The notes under the pieces were generated by a model, which ran no database searches, was not told where the DNA came from, and saw only the letters and a program-made list of their open reading frames with translations. Position numbers and translations under genes: made by a program. From Thermoplasmata archaeon (GTDB taxonomy: Archaea; Thermoplasmatota; Thermoplasmata; Lutacidiplasmatales; UBA184): 52,497 bases of DNA. Positions 51,683-52,497 of the stretch are shown one piece after another (within the stretch, counting starts at the first letter, position 1; each line of letters opens with the position of its first letter). The DNA lies in the NCBI GenBank assembly GCA_022750155.1, contig JAKIWG010000016.1, forward strand, positions 1 to 52,497. The letters are read 5' to 3'.

Positions 51683-52468
51683 TTACGCAAACACCTCGGC
51701 CATTCGCTTGAGTCCGGCGGCCATCCGGTTCTCCTCGACCCCGATGTAGAACGCGGTTGTCGCGGGGGATTCGTGCCCGTACATGGCCTGAATCGACTCG
51801 ATCGGCACCCCGGCATCGTGGCTGATCCTTCCGAACCCACGGCGCATCGAGTAGAGGCCCCTGGGCGCTACGCCAGCACGACGCAGAAGCCTTCGCCAGT
51901 CGTGGTCGATGGCGTGATAGCTCCCGGGCCAGACAGCGTCCTCGGTTCTCTTTCCTCGGACGAACGGCAGCATCTCCCCGTACGCGAGCGGGTTGATGGG
52001 AACCCGCCGTTCCTTCGCCGAGTATCGTCCCTTGCCTTTCAGCACCATCGTGGGCGGTGCCCCTTCGAGGTCCAAGTCCCCGACCCGCAGCCGGTGCAGT
52101 TCGACCGGCCGGGCGCCGTGGAGCAGGAGGATCGCGACGAGCAACCGCTCCCTTCCCACCGCAGCATCGAGGACCAGCTTGGCCGTCGGGACGTCTACGT
52201 ATGGTCGCCGTCGGGGGATGGGCCTCCCGAATCGCCATATCTCGGGATCGGCCGCAATCGGATTCCCGCACCAACCCAGGAACCCCCGAAGCCGGCTCAG
52301 CCAATTCTGGCGGCTGGTAGATGCCAGCCAATCGGCACGGCTCAGCGCTTCGACCATTCGCTCCGTCACATCGGAATCGTGTCCGGGGGCCGCGAACCCG
52401 AGCCGCACAAAGACAGGGGGCCGAACTCGCCCTCCTGACCCGTACGGGTAGGCCATGTTGCGCAACAC
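51683..52468 (-). CDS. Tyrosine recombinase (integrase, XerC/D-like)
   Basis: 261 residues from ATG 52468; ATG 52453 is an alternative. An N-terminal SAM-like core-binding region (about 35-70) precedes the catalytic domain: Arg120 (HGARPVELHRL), Lys144 or Lys146 (MVLKGKG), Tyr206-x2-Arg209 (LYSMRRGFG) where the canonical motif is H-x-L-R, His232 (YGHESP) and the nucleophile Tyr241 (TTAFYIG). So one histidine position is Tyr, seen in some active members. The right end of the window cuts upstream context, so mobile-element membership cannot be judged. It converges with rli1. Confidence 0.85.
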   Translation of the reverse strand: MLRNMAYPYGSGGRVRPPVFVRLGFAAPGHDSDVTERMVEALSRADWLASTSRQNWLSRLRGFLGWCGNPIAADPEIWRFGRPIPRRRPYVDVPTAKLVLDAAVGRERLLVAILLLHGARPVELHRLRVGDLDLEGAPPTMVLKGKGRYSAKERRVPINPLAYGEMLPFVRGKRTEDAVWPGSYHAIDHDWRRLLRRAGVAPRGLYSMRRGFGRISHDAGVPIESIQAMYGHESPATTAFYIGVEENRMAAGLKRMAEVFA

Positions 52469-52497
52469 CCTTCCCGTCCGAACTCTCCATTCTTCGC

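Noticed and set aside
1-52497. CRISPR array or rRNA genes
   Set aside because: No regularly spaced direct repeats and no rRNA-like conserved stretches were seen anywhere.

Overview
The window is very G+C-rich, densely coded DNA from an archaeon, most likely an uncultured high-GC member of Thermoplasmatota; the phylum is an inference from gene content. The domain call is firm. It rests on a replication factor C large subunit, an ABCE1/Rli1 ribosome-recycling ATPase, an archaeal-type GTP cyclohydrolase MptA, AlaX, dodecin, a tRNA-Thr(UGU), and many TATA boxes 24-30 bases upstream of start codons (leaderless-type promoters), often with GTG or TTG starts.

Layout. 1-0.63 kb: 3' part of a TnpB-like gene. 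1.0-4.4 kb: very large secreted family-5 solute-binding protein. 4.4-8.5 kb: SCP2 protein, an acyl-CoA ligase/PIN/dienelactone-hydrolase operon, and a NUDIX hydrolase. 8.8-13.6 kb: three surface-protein genes, including a kelch-PKD protein translationally coupled to a PKD-transmembrane-winged-helix regulator. 13.8-20.1 kb: urocanase, tRNA-Thr, dodecin, peroxiredoxin, degenerate aldo/keto reductase, GNAT and RFC large subunit. 20.1-24.3 kb: secreted or membrane proteins. 24.4-28.3 kb: winged-helix/GNAT operon, small genes, cytoplasmic HtrA, OsmC. 28.3-31.8 kb: second kelch protein divergent from a tryptophanase. 31.9-36.4 kb: EamA transporter, hypothetical-MoxR-VWA operon, DUF1059. 36.5-45.2 kb: glycoprotein-like surface protein, membrane protein, wHTH, MarC, AlaX-amidase-DUF1684 operon, PKD-repeat protein. 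45.2-51.7 kb: MIP18/SufT, MptA, an FtsX/FtsX/LolD-type ABC exporter and Rli1. 51.7-52.5 kb: tyrosine recombinase.

The main theme is the cell surface: nine secreted or membrane-anchored Asn/Ser/Thr-rich proteins with PKD, kelch or related beta domains take up about a third of the window. They are interleaved with housekeeping genes and a peptide-degradation and amino-acid-catabolism flavour (peptide-binding protein, urocanase, tryptophanase, amidase, acyl-CoA ligase). The most unusual unit is the kelch-PKD / PKD-TM-wHTH pair at 10.4-13.6 kb, which looks like a one-component system linking an external ligand directly to transcription. Several promoters carry dyads over the TATA box, including a 10+10 bp operator-like repeat in front of a winged-helix gene. 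Only sequence reading was used; no homology search was run, so family names are from recognised motifs.
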